From NCBI GenBank assembly GCA_023430545.1, contig JAEZAF010000268.1, forward strand, positions 1 to 14,202: a DNA stretch of 14,202 nucleotides, read 5' to 3'. Position 1 is the stretch's first letter. Every line of letters starts with the position of its first letter. Source of the DNA: Chloroflexota bacterium. Lineage in GTDB: Bacteria; Chloroflexota; Anaerolineae; Aggregatilineales; Phototrophicaceae. Shown here piece after piece: positions 1 through 7,219 of this stretch. Position numbers and translations under genes: made by a program. The notes beneath the pieces are model-generated. The model had not been told where the DNA came from. It made no database searches and was given only the letters and a program-made list of their open reading frames with translations.

Positions 1-138
1 GTGACCTGCAATGTGCATGATACTGAGCGCAGCCATCACGCCTGTTAGGGATCGGTGGAGTTCATTGCACTGCAGATAAAAATCCAGGATGCTGTCAGGT
101 CGTAAGTGTAAAATGATGTTCTTCGTCACTACCCTCAT
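1..138 (-). CDS. Possible 5' part of a leftward gene, cut by the window edge
   Basis: A leftward frame opens at an ATG at 138-136 and stays open for 46 codons to base 1, beginning MRVVTKNIILHLRPDS. It would be divergent from the gene starting at 191. I do not recognise the family. An open run of 46 codons can occur by chance, and no good Shine-Dalgarno precedes the ATG. The support is only the open frame reaching the edge, plausible residue composition and the sensible divergent position. Confidence 0.3.
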   Translation of the reverse strand, partial: MRVVTKNIILHLRPDSILDFYLQCNELHRSLTGVMAALSIMHIAGH

Positions 139-190
139 CTCAGAAAAAGAATTATGCTGATATAGAATGGATGTGTTTGCAGGAGATGTG

Positions 191-1219
191 ATGATGGCCT
201 CACAGATCTCACCCCCGAATAATGTACTGGACTGGTTGTTGGAAAAAAATGATCCAGGCATACGCTATCTGGCATTGCGCGATCTTCTGAATGCAACTCC
301 CGATGATGCCGATTTCCGAGAAGCAAGAAAGCAGGCACATTCCATAGGCTCCATTGCTGCCATCCTGGACAAAATGGAGGCCTCTGGTTTCTGGGCAAAG
401 CCCGGCCCTGGCTACACACCAAAATACTATTCGACGGTATGGTCAGTGATTCTCCTTGCACAACTGGGGGCAGACGCCGCTCTGGATGAGCGGATCGCAC
501 TGGCGTGCGATTATCTGCTGGATCACGCACTGAACCCCGGAGGGCAGTTCACCACATTAGCGGCCGGCGCTCCTTCCGGCACGGCAGACTGCCTGCAGGG
601 CAATCTGTGCGCCGCACTGCTTGACCTCGGTTACGAGGATCCTCGCTTGGAGAGTGCATTCGAGTGGATGGCGCGAAGTGTGACAGGTGAAGGTGTTGCT
701 CCAGTACACGATCGACAGGCCGCAGTGCGTTATTATGCTGGCAAGTGTGGTCCGCGCTTTGCCTGCGGGGCCAACAATAAGCAGCCCTGTGCCTGGGGTG
801 CAGTCAAAGTAATGTTGGCATTCAGTAAGCTCCCCAGAGAGCGCTGTACACCTCTGATTGACCGTGCTGTTCAAGAGGGCGTCAGCTTTCTATTCAGCAC
901 TGATCCTGCATTAGCGGACTATCCATCCGGCTACAGTGCCAAGCCAAGTGGCAACTGGTGGAAGTTTGGTTTTCCGGTATTTTACGTCACGGATCTGCTG
1001 CAAAATGTCGAGACATTGGTTGCCTTAGGCTATGGCGATGATTTACGTCTGAGCAATGCGCTAAATGTGATCCGTGAAAAACAGGACACACAGGGACGGT
1101 GGGCACTGGAATACGATTACACAGGAAGAACCTGGCTGGATTTCGGACCCAAAAAACAGCCCAACAAATGGGTTACACTGCGCGCCATGCGTGTGTTGAA
1201 AGCTATTGAGCATCACTGA
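191..1219 (+). CDS. Alpha-alpha toroid (prenyltransferase/squalene-cyclase-like fold) protein of unknown function
   Basis: About 342 aa, soluble, with no signal peptide or membrane segment. It opens with a conserved-looking block (WLLEKNDPGIRYLALRDLL) and has helical repeats with scattered Gly/Trp (CAWGAVKVML, NWWKFGFPVFY). It ends with a QGRWALEYDYTGRTWLDFG block followed by KWVTLRAMRVLKAIE. This resembles the terpenoid-cyclase/prenyltransferase alpha-alpha barrel superfamily; related bacterial proteins have been mislabelled 'NifH' in databases. No DxDD acid motif of squalene-hopene cyclases is present, so no reaction is assigned. A longer frame begins at ATG 167, but AGGAG at 181-185 sits 5 bases before the ATG at 191 and 8 before the ATG at 194, so the start is one of these two. 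The gene is monocistronic, and a hairpin with a T-tract follows at 1308-1335. Confidence 0.72.
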   Translation: MMASQISPPNNVLDWLLEKNDPGIRYLALRDLLNATPDDADFREARKQAHSIGSIAAILDKMEASGFWAKPGPGYTPKYYSTVWSVILLAQLGADAALDERIALACDYLLDHALNPGGQFTTLAAGAPSGTADCLQGNLCAALLDLGYEDPRLESAFEWMARSVTGEGVAPVHDRQAAVRYYAGKCGPRFACGANNKQPCAWGAVKVMLAFSKLPRERCTPLIDRAVQEGVSFLFSTDPALADYPSGYSAKPSGNWWKFGFPVFYVTDLLQNVETLVALGYGDDLRLSNALNVIREKQDTQGRWALEYDYTGRTWLDFGPKKQPNKWVTLRAMRVLKAIEHH

Positions 1220-1307
1220 TGGTTGATGTAGTACACATCCGGATGAATTTTTCATAGTTCTGGATGTCGGATGTCATCCACAAATACTCGGAAACTCCCT
1301 GAGAATC

Positions 1308-1335
1308 AAACATCCGGCCTTGGCGCCGGATGTTT
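1308..1335 (+). terminator. Rho-independent terminator hairpin after the toroid gene
   Basis: Arms AAACATCCGGC (1308-1318) and GCCGGATGTTT (1325-1335) pair over 11 bp with a 6-base loop. The 3' side continues TTGTTGTGG, so the T-tract fits rightward termination. The A-rich 5' side would also serve leftward transcripts from the WD40 gene that ends at 1398. It forms the first part of a 53-bp repeat also found at 3047-3099. Confidence 0.7.
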
Positions 1336-1360
1336 TTGTTGTGGTTTGAGGTTGTAGGCA
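1308..1360. repeat. 53-bp hairpin repeat, copy 1 (pairs with 3047-3099)
   Basis: Position-by-position comparison with 3047-3099 gives 48 of 53 identical bases and no gaps. The shared segment is the terminator hairpin plus a TGGTTTGAGGT tail ending in GGCA. In copy 2 the last six bases belong to the 3' end of the tRNA-Val gene. In copy 1 the bases just beyond (1361-1385) only loosely resemble tRNA sequence. The two copies bracket the WD40 gene. Confidence 0.85.
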
Positions 1361-1397
1361 TACATCAGATCACCCTGACCTACCTCGTCATTTCACT

Positions 1398-2990
1398 TTA
1401 CCCCATTCCAACATGCCATAGGCGAACAACGCCATCAAAACCGCCTGTGGCTAACAGGGTTCCATCTCTGCTGAAAGCTACCGCATTAAGGTGGTAGTAT
1501 AGCTCAGAGATTTGAAATACCTGCGTCCATGTCGCGGTGTCCCAAAACGTGAGCAGACCATTCTCTTCCCAGCAGTCATCCATGTAATCAACCTGATCAC
1601 ACCCAGCGGTAACTAACAAGCGTCCATCAGGGCTGATCGCGACATCATGTACCCGACCTTCCGTGAGCAGAGTTGTCAACACTGTCCCTCGTTTCCGTTC
1701 AGTAACGGTCACAGTATCGACATCAATTGTTATCAGCCAATCACCAAAAATGATCAGTTCATTGTACTCTGGATGAGGAAGTCCAAGCTGCTCATCGACT
1801 AACATTTGTGTAGTGACATCCCACCAGAAGCGATCTTCGTTCACACCACCTTCACGGATTTGCCAGGTACGAGCAAGCAGTTCTCCTGATGTTTCTGTAA
1901 AGCTCAAATCAAAAATAGTCCGCCAGCCTGTATTGCTTAACAGCAGCGTAGTCATTTGTGTTGCAAAGGAGTAGAGTCTCAGATTACCAGCCGTATCTGT
2001 GTAAGCTAACAACTCTTCATCAGGTGAGAACAATGCACCACTTATACCATCAGCAGCTTCCAGTGGTGCAAGGCCTTCCTGCTGTATCACCTGACCGGTG
2101 TTCGGGTTGGTCCAGCGATATCCTTCATACTGAATCAGCAGCAAACGTTCATTGGTAAAGTGCAGCAGCGGGACATTTCCTCCCACTAAGGCCTTAAAAC
2201 CATTTACGAAATCGCCATCATCTGCCTTGTAGAGCATAATCTCAGGCTCTCGATTGCCCATTCTTAGCAGCAAGTCACCTTCAACACTGAAGCGCAGGTA
2301 ATCCCGGGATAGAAGTATCGGATCTTCAACACGCCATACTTCTGCTAAAGTCTGTAAATCCCATACTCGCAGGGCACTTCCATCGATAAATGCGAGGCGG
2401 TCGGCGTTTGGACTGATCCTCACTGACATAAGTTCTTCATCAGGGTCAAGCTCCAGTATCAAGATGCTGTCTCCATCCCGCGTGAGTGATCGCAGCCGGC
2501 CCGAGTTAAAGACGGTGATTAAGTGTTCGCCATTATATGCCGCAGCAACGATTACTCCGTCCTCACTATTTATTTGTTCCGTCAGGATTTCACCATTGGG
2601 TAGGGCAAAAATCTGATTTTGGATACTGGTGCAGAATGTCCCACTATCTCGGACAAAAGACCGTTCAAGGCAGCTAACAACCGCCATTGACCTAGAGTCT
2701 GGAGCAATCATGGCAAATAGTGGCAGACTGTTGGTTACAGGCAGCAGCAGACTTGGCTCTGCTGTCAGGTCATGTGTGTCGTAGAGCCAGACCCCTACGG
2801 ATGAACTAATCACCAACCAGCGGCCATCTGCTGACCAGTCTTCCAACGACGGGAAACCATGTCCTAACACGCCCGCCGGTATCAACTCGGTGACATTTTC
2901 CGGAGTGATAGTAATGCGATTTAGTTGTCCATCGGCAGCAGTTCCTACCGCGAAGCTCAGCGTCATCAGTAACCATATCATCCAACGCAT
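1398..2990 (-). CDS. Secreted WD40/beta-propeller protein
   Basis: 530 aa. Residues 1-19 (MRWMIWLLMTLSFAVGTAA) form a signal peptide, so the propeller should lie outside the cytoplasmic membrane. The mature N-terminus has ITPENVTELIPAG followed by a first blade WSADGRWLVISSSVGVWLYD. Later repeats include ISPNADRLAFIDGSALRVWD and FSPDEELLAYTDTAGNLRLYS. The last two are ISPDGRLLVTAGCD...LTFWD and FSRDGTLLATGGFDGVVRLW. Blade-type strands across the whole length fit a seven-bladed propeller, with divergent middle blades. No catalytic domain is attached, so a protein-binding scaffold role is likely; the partner is unknown. AAGGAG at 3002-2997 lies 6 bases before the ATG. The gene lies just downstream of tRNA-Val and its hairpin, leaving little room for its own promoter. 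It may depend on read-through, or on a promoter overlapping the tRNA region. Confidence 0.85.
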   Translation of the reverse strand: MRWMIWLLMTLSFAVGTAADGQLNRITITPENVTELIPAGVLGHGFPSLEDWSADGRWLVISSSVGVWLYDTHDLTAEPSLLLPVTNSLPLFAMIAPDSRSMAVVSCLERSFVRDSGTFCTSIQNQIFALPNGEILTEQINSEDGVIVAAAYNGEHLITVFNSGRLRSLTRDGDSILILELDPDEELMSVRISPNADRLAFIDGSALRVWDLQTLAEVWRVEDPILLSRDYLRFSVEGDLLLRMGNREPEIMLYKADDGDFVNGFKALVGGNVPLLHFTNERLLLIQYEGYRWTNPNTGQVIQQEGLAPLEAADGISGALFSPDEELLAYTDTAGNLRLYSFATQMTTLLLSNTGWRTIFDLSFTETSGELLARTWQIREGGVNEDRFWWDVTTQMLVDEQLGLPHPEYNELIIFGDWLITIDVDTVTVTERKRGTVLTTLLTEGRVHDVAISPDGRLLVTAGCDQVDYMDDCWEENGLLTFWDTATWTQVFQISELYYHLNAVAFSRDGTLLATGGFDGVVRLWHVGMG

Positions 2991-3040
2991 ATCACGCTCC
3001 TTGCTTCAGCGGCAGCAGGTAAACTGATCATCTGTGTATG

Positions 3041-3080
3041 AAACGAAAACATCCGGCCTTGTCGCCGGATGTTTTCGTTT
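3041..3080 (-). terminator. Strong hairpin terminator downstream of tRNA-Val
   Basis: AAACGAAAACATCCGGC (3041-3057) pairs perfectly over 17 bp with GCCGGATGTTTTCGTTT (3064-3080) around a 6-base loop. Read leftward, the T-rich arm comes last, as in an intrinsic terminator for the tRNA transcript. The symmetric A/T-rich base makes it potentially bidirectional. Confidence 0.75.
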
Positions 3081-3099
3081 TGGTTTGAGGTAGTGGGCA
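3047..3099. repeat. 53-bp hairpin repeat, copy 2, overlapping the tRNA-Val 3' end
   Basis: 48 of 53 bases are identical to 1308-1360. The right-hand six bases (3094-3099) are the discriminator base and part of the acceptor 3' strand of tRNA-Val. A repeat that ends inside a tRNA 3' end resembles an attachment site, but no integrase gene lies in the window. Confidence 0.85.
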
Positions 3100-3166
3100 A
3101 TATAGGACTCGAACCTATGACCTTCTCGACGTCAACGAGACGCTCTGCCAATTGAGCTAATTGCCC
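3094..3166 (-). tRNA. tRNA-Val (anticodon GAC)
   Basis: A full 73-nt cloverleaf reads leftward from 3166. The acceptor GGGCAAT/ATTGCCC has 7 bp and the D-stem is GCTC/GAGC. The anticodon stem TCTCG/CGAGA encloses loop TTGACGT, giving anticodon GAC for codon GUC. The variable loop is AGGTC, and the T-arm is ATAGG-TTCGAGT-CCTAT with the conserved TTCGA. The discriminator is A and the following bases are CTA, so the CCA end is not encoded. A near-consensus promoter precedes it and a 17-bp hairpin follows. Confidence 0.97.
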
Positions 3167-3178
3167 GAAGTCCTGATG

Positions 3179-3207
3179 ATCATACCGAATTTGCGGCCCG
3201 TTGACAA
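3179..3207 (-). promoter_or_regulatory. Sigma-70-type promoter of tRNA-Val
   Basis: Leftward, a -35 box TTGTCA (3207-3202) and a -10 box TATGAT (3184-3179) are separated by exactly 17 bases. The -10 ends 12 bases before the mature tRNA 5' end at 3166, leaving room for a short 5' leader. Both boxes match consensus at 5 of 6 positions. Confidence 0.75.
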
Positions 3208-3703
3208 GGGTCACCCTCGAATCTGAATACATTGAAACAGGCTGCTTTATAGGCAAGCACACAATCGCCCGTCCTTCGTATCATACTTCATCTCGCTTAT
3301 GGAACATTTGAAAATTCTAACCGCGAAAAGCGAACATCCGTGCTATACTGTAAAACTCCTGCACCTTAAGATGCCTGACCGGACAGCAGACCATGCCTGC
3401 GCTGCCGCTGCAAAATCACGGAAACGTCGGGGCGGCATTGAATGCCATACGCCAGCTCGCCATTGCAGCAGCACTAAATTTTTATGCTGCTGCTACAAGC
3501 CAATTTGAACCTAAAAGTTTCAGACATTGCTCACCTTGCTTGCAGCACAAAACTGCTGCAACGCGCCGCAAAGCGCTGCAAATTTGCCGCCCAACATCAC
3601 AGCCAACGGCTCACGCATCATCATTTAATTTCAGATAGAAAATTATCCAACTGGCCGGTTCACTGATAGAATAAGGGAAATAGTTAAAGTAAAGGTGGGG
3701 CAG
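3208..3703. other. Gene-poor stretch with GCAGC/GCTGC hairpins
   Basis: Roughly 500 bases with no convincing gene. The short open frames here (for example 3299-3508 and 3393-3638) have low-complexity translations rich in Ala, Cys, His and Ser, and no good ribosome sites. The central part (about 3430-3580) holds a palindromic repeat described separately. The last 100 bases should carry the promoter of the gene at 3704, but I see no convincing -35/-10 pair. Confidence 0.6.
3430..3580. repeat. GCWGC-rich palindromic repeat, diverged copy III
   Basis: It contains GGCATT-G-AATGCC (3434-3446). GCAGCAGCA (3465-3473) pairs with TGCTGCTGC (3485-3493) around an AT-rich loop containing AAATTTTT. Next come a TTTGAACCTAAAAG box and TTGCAGCA (3540-3547) paired with TGCTGCAA (3554-3561) around 6 bases. 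It ends in GCGCCGCAAAGCGCTGCAAA. The same elements in the same order occur near 13888-14010, and the final hairpin arms are identical there. Confidence 0.6.
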
Positions 3704-4267
3704 ATGAGCGATTACAACCCGACCGAACCGGATCAGCAGCCAGCCGATTCCGCAGACATGCAGAACGATCACCCAGGCCTGCTCGATCAGGAACCGGAGA
3801 TCTACGAGGGCGATACCCGTCCCAGCCTCGGCACCATCCAGTCCATGCAGCAGGCGCAGTCTCCGGACAATGCTTCTGAGTCTCTGCGTTCCGGCTCACA
3901 GTCCTTCACACCCGCCACAGACCCGGTAGCGCCACCCACTTTCTCCGCTTCGTCGGCAGGAAGTGACACCGCCGCTGGCAGTTCGGTCAGCGATCCCTTG
4001 ATCGATGTCTCGAATGAAGCGCAGATGGCAAAAGCCGCCAGTATTCAGACTCGCTACAGTGACCGCCTGCTGCAATTACCGCACGTTGTCGGGGTCGGAA
4101 TCGGCTACATGAAGGTCGGCGACCAGCTCACCAACCAGGTCGCGCTGATCGTCATGGTGGACCAGAAAGTGGCTGCCAGTGAGCTGAGATCGAACGAAAT
4201 GATCCCGAAACAGATCGAAGACATCCCGATCATGGTGCAGGAAGTCGGCAGCCTGAGAGCCTTCTGA
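3704..4267 (+). CDS. Small protein with disordered N-terminus and conserved 'VVGVGIGY' domain
   Basis: 187 aa from the ATG at 3704, preceded by an AGGTGGGG ribosome site at 3693-3700. A GTG at 3695 in the same frame would add three residues but lies inside that site. Residues 1-105 are polar and probably disordered (Asp, Pro, Ser, Gln-rich). The C-terminal ~75 residues form a compact domain: SDRLLQLPHVVGVGIGYMKVGDQLTNQVALIVMVDQKV (split as SDRLLQLPHVVGVGIGYM and the following strand). It continues to IPKQIEDIPIMVQEVGSLRAF. I have seen this pattern (hydrophobic VVGVGIGY, then a strand, then IP..IDGVPTDVIEVG) at the N-terminus of some trypsin-like (NAL1-type) proteins and as a stand-alone domain. 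Here no protease domain follows. There is no signal peptide. Function unknown. Confidence 0.75.
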   Translation: MSDYNPTEPDQQPADSADMQNDHPGLLDQEPEIYEGDTRPSLGTIQSMQQAQSPDNASESLRSGSQSFTPATDPVAPPTFSASSAGSDTAAGSSVSDPLIDVSNEAQMAKAASIQTRYSDRLLQLPHVVGVGIGYMKVGDQLTNQVALIVMVDQKVAASELRSNEMIPKQIEDIPIMVQEVGSLRAF

Positions 4268-4292
4268 TCGCCTGTTGGCTGACAGGCGATCA
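4265..4292 (+). terminator. Perfect hairpin that includes the stop codon of the 3704-4267 gene
   Basis: TGATCGCCTGT (4265-4275) and ACAGGCGATCA (4282-4292) form an 11-bp perfect stem with a 6-base loop, and the TGA stop is the first three bases. No T-tract follows (GACTGACTGG), so it is not a canonical intrinsic terminator. It could stabilise the mRNA 3' end or act as an attenuator before the lipoprotein gene. Confidence 0.45.
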
Positions 4293-4427
4293 GACTGACT
4301 GGCGGAATCACCCTCGCACAATCCGAAAGATTGCGCTAAATTGCTTACGCGCCAATCCGCTTGCGAAGTGAGCTAAACTATGCAATCAAGGATTTTCTTC
4401 AGAAATGCTTCAGGGGGTATGGGCCTC

Positions 4428-5762
4428 ATGCGAAACCCATTCTCTCTCATCATACTTTGCTTCTGCTTCAGCATCCTAACCGGATGTTCCCTGAATTTCG
4501 GCCAGCCTGAAGGCGAGCCGGTCGCCATGATCAGCGGTGCGCCGGTCGTCGAGATCGCGGCCCCGCTGCCCAACTCGACCTTCCTGCAGGAAGTCGCCGT
4601 GAACATTCTGGCAGCAGTCTCGAACGCCGGGACCGATATCCAGCGGGTCGAGATCAAGGTCGGTAACACCACCGTCGCGGACATCACCTCGCCGAATGCA
4701 TCCGGGGCAGCCCGCTTCAGTGTCACCCAGACATGGACCCCAGCCGGACCGGGTGAATATACCATCACCGTCACGGCCTACCGTGCAGATGGCTCGGCCA
4801 GCCAGCCAGCCACCGTCCGCGTCAATGTCATCGAAGGCTTACCCACCGCCCAGCCGACAGAAACGCCTCAGGCGACGATCACCCGTCAGGTTCCCACCGC
4901 AACCTCAACACTGGCTCCGACCGAAACCGAACCAGATGAGACAGAAGACGATGCGAATACCAATACGCCTGACGATGGTGAAGACACAGACGCGACCGAT
5001 GCGCCAGACGATACCTCCGATACCGCTGATACCGCTTCCGGTGATGTCGTTCTGCGTATCGTTCAGGGCGGGATCAATGTCCGCCGGGGACCAAGCACCA
5101 ACTTTGTCCCGCCGTTAGGTGTCGCTACAGGGGATGTCACCGCGCTGGCCGCAAACACGGCGCTGACATGGTTCAAGATCAATTATCAGGGCGGCGAAGC
5201 GTGGATCACCGGCGATGAAAGCCTCGTGACGGTGATCTCCGGTGACCCGGCATCCCTGCCACGTGAAAGCGGCCCGCCCATCCCGACGCTTGCACCGCCC
5301 ACCAACACACCGGCACCCGCTACTGCAACCGCCGGTCCGGGGATGAGTACCGCAGCACCCACAGGTCAGGCGACTGGCAGTGCCACCGGTGCCGATCTGG
5401 TCATCAGCAACTTCGTGCTTGACCCGAAGGACCCGTTCTGCAACCAGCCCGCGCAGATGCGTGCCAATCTGTCCAATATTGGGAATGCGGCCACGGCTAC
5501 GGGTGGTTTCGTCATCCTTGCGGTCGAAAATACCGACGGCTCCAACCGTCAGACACTGGGCGCGGTCGAAATCCCGGTCCTTCAGGCTGGGGCAAGTAAT
5601 CATCTGGTGGCGATCGACTTCCGTGATACCTTCACCTCGAACCGTGGTGACGGCATCAAGCGCGCCATCGTGATCATTGATGCCAATAACCAGATCCCGG
5701 AAGCCAACGATAACAACAACAGTTCTTCGGTGGAATTCGCACTCGGCGTCCCCTGCCAGTAG
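4428..5762 (+). CDS. Lipoprotein with Ig-like, bacterial SH3 and CARDB domains
   Basis: 444 aa from the ATG at 4428. That start gives a classical lipoprotein signal, MRNPFSLIILCFCFSILTGC, with lipobox LTGC and lipidated Cys20. AGGGGG at 4412-4417 lies 10 bases upstream. In-frame ATGs at 4380 and 4419 would put extra residues before the signal and fit the ribosome site less well. Domains: an Ig-like beta-sandwich (about 38-136; VEIAAPLPNSTF...YTITVTAYRADG), a Thr/Asp/Glu-rich linker (137-205), and an SH3b domain (206-271) with INVRRGPSTNFVPPLG. A Pro/Ala/Thr linker (272-321) then leads to a CARDB-type domain (322-439; ADLVISNFVLDP...IPEANDNNNSSSVEF). All these modules are non-catalytic and adhesive, so a cell-surface binding role is inferred. 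SH3b domains often bind peptidoglycan. The gene ends at a strong terminator. Confidence 0.85.
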   Translation: MRNPFSLIILCFCFSILTGCSLNFGQPEGEPVAMISGAPVVEIAAPLPNSTFLQEVAVNILAAVSNAGTDIQRVEIKVGNTTVADITSPNASGAARFSVTQTWTPAGPGEYTITVTAYRADGSASQPATVRVNVIEGLPTAQPTETPQATITRQVPTATSTLAPTETEPDETEDDANTNTPDDGEDTDATDAPDDTSDTADTASGDVVLRIVQGGINVRRGPSTNFVPPLGVATGDVTALAANTALTWFKINYQGGEAWITGDESLVTVISGDPASLPRESGPPIPTLAPPTNTPAPATATAGPGMSTAAPTGQATGSATGADLVISNFVLDPKDPFCNQPAQMRANLSNIGNAATATGGFVILAVENTDGSNRQTLGAVEIPVLQAGASNHLVAIDFRDTFTSNRGDGIKRAIVIIDANNQIPEANDNNNSSSVEFALGVPCQ

Positions 5763-5787
5763 ACAATCAGGCATCACCACACATCAA

Positions 5788-5814
5788 AAAGGCCGAGCGT
5801 CATGCTCGGCCTTT
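5788..5814. terminator. Bidirectional terminator between convergent genes
   Basis: AAAGGCCGAGC (5788-5798) pairs over 11 bp with GCTCGGCCTTT (5804-5814) around loop GTCAT. Rightward the stem is followed by GAGTTT. Leftward it is followed by TTGATG, giving a run of five T. It separates the lipoprotein gene from the leftward metallopeptidase gene. Confidence 0.85.
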
Positions 5815-5842
5815 GAGTTTATGGTATTCGCCTTAACAGAAG

Positions 5843-7138
5843 TTATGCAGGCTGCATCCCAAGCTGTGCGGTCAGCAGTGCCAGTGCGACATCCTTACTG
5901 GATGCACGACTGAGTAATGATCCTTCACCGGTCTGCACAAAACAGACCACCTCGTCACCAATCCAGCATCCATCTGTATCCGCCGCGGCCTCGTAGCCCA
6001 GTTCACCGTACTCCGCCATTGCCTGTGCGAACTCATCTGCATCCTGCGCGGTATCCCAGACGATTTTCATGACAAAGGCACGTTCTTCGGTCTGCGGATT
6101 GTAGTAGATGTGATAGCGATCTCCGCCCCAGCCAGATGCTGCGGTCATCGCATCCAGCGCACCCAGATGGCGATCCAGATAGTAACGGAGGTAATACTCA
6201 CCTAAGCGTCGGTCATAGACACGTTCCCAGTCCGCAACCGCTTCGGGTGTCACATCCGCCAGGGTAACTTCAACTGGCATGTCGCCCGCCAGATAGCGTT
6301 CAGGGTGCAGGATATGCTCCGTGGAAACCGGCGGATTTGTATAGGCTTCGTTCAACAGTTCATAGCCACCCTCTGCGATCAGTGTCTCAACGAAGTTCTG
6401 ACCATCGACATATGGCGACATCAGCTCATCCATCAGGATATCGGGCGTCCCTTCAGGGATGGCCGTCGTCCCACCGAGCGAGAGGATCGCGACCTGCATC
6501 AGCAGTGTGAGTGGCGATTCTTCCGCCATCTCGACCGTGTACTGGTTCATCACATAACTGGCATCCCCTTCGACCAGTGAAAGGCGCGCCTGAGCTTCAT
6601 CGGGATTCTGCTCGTTGATTTCGTCGGAGATGAAATTCTCCAGATCAAAGTGCTGATCCTGAAGTGCATGGGTGTATTCATGTGCATAGGTGATCTGTTC
6701 CAGTGCTGGCAGTGACTTTCCGGGACGATTACCGGACATCAGGACGGTGTTCATTTCCTTGGTCTCGGTATCGTAGTAGCCGGCAATCTGTGAAGTCAGC
6801 AGCGAGGCATAGATCTGCTTGAGGTTGACATCTGGCTCCATAAAGCCAAACGCGACATAGAAATGCTGTGCCTCTTCAAAAAGCTTTTCGTTCTCTTCGC
6901 CTTCCAGATTTTCGTCAATATAGGCTCGCAGATCATCACGGCCAGGGAAAAAGCGACTCACCGGCTGAAGTGCGTCCAGCCCACGAATCGCGCTTGTGCT
7001 CTGCTCGATGCCTTCAAGCTGAAGGACCAGCTCCGGACTGGGGACGAATTCATCACTTGCTTCCTGTGCAATGATCCCTCCAAGCCCTGCGAACAGGACC
7101 AGTAAAACCATAACAAAACGAAGTCCCTGATATTTCAC
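5843..7138 (-). CDS. Secreted HExxH zinc metallopeptidase-like protein
   Basis: 431 aa. Residues 1-25 (MKYQGLRFVMVLLVLFAGLG then GIIAQ) form a signal peptide, so it is exported. The zinc-site motif is YAHEYTHALQDQHFD, with HEYTH at 153-157 (His153 and His157 as ligands, Glu154 as general base). An EGDA at 190-193 supplies a plausible third ligand (Glu190), as in gluzincin-type peptidases. Further blocks include AGYYDTETKEM (119-129), STEHILHPERYL and SGWGGDRYHIYYN, which suggest a full-length member of an uncharacterised family. The start is GTG: GAGGAG (7150-7145) is 6 bases before it, and no nearer ATG fits. It is last of four leftward genes, 81 bases after the membrane-protein gene, and ends at the shared terminator. 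The substrate is unknown. Confidence 0.8.
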   Translation of the reverse strand: MKYQGLRFVMVLLVLFAGLGGIIAQEASDEFVPSPELVLQLEGIEQSTSAIRGLDALQPVSRFFPGRDDLRAYIDENLEGEENEKLFEEAQHFYVAFGFMEPDVNLKQIYASLLTSQIAGYYDTETKEMNTVLMSGNRPGKSLPALEQITYAHEYTHALQDQHFDLENFISDEINEQNPDEAQARLSLVEGDASYVMNQYTVEMAEESPLTLLMQVAILSLGGTTAIPEGTPDILMDELMSPYVDGQNFVETLIAEGGYELLNEAYTNPPVSTEHILHPERYLAGDMPVEVTLADVTPEAVADWERVYDRRLGEYYLRYYLDRHLGALDAMTAASGWGGDRYHIYYNPQTEERAFVMKIVWDTAQDADEFAQAMAEYGELGYEAAADTDGCWIGDEVVCFVQTGEGSLLSRASSKDVALALLTAQLGMQPA

Positions 7139-7219
7139 GTAGATCTCCTCTTCTGACTTTCTGTTTCATGTTTACTACACTTACGCTCTGACAGGGCTGA
7201 TTGTTCCAGATCAGGTGGG

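Noticed and set aside
191..1219. Nitrogenase iron protein (NifH)
   Set aside because: Proteins resembling this are sometimes labelled NifH, but there is no P-loop and no nitrogenase-type cysteine ligands in the right context. The repeats fit an alpha-alpha toroid.
3430..3580. CRISPR-like array
   Set aside because: The repeated units are palindromic and variable in spacing, with no constant-length spacers and no cas genes nearby.
3299..3666. Three overlapping short rightward frames between tRNA-Val and the gene at 3704
   Set aside because: All lie on hairpin repeats, lack ribosome sites and have low-complexity translations.
5115..5780. Leftward open frame of 221 codons opposite the lipoprotein gene
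   Set aside because: It overlaps the SH3 and CARDB coding region on the other strand and shows no domain pattern.
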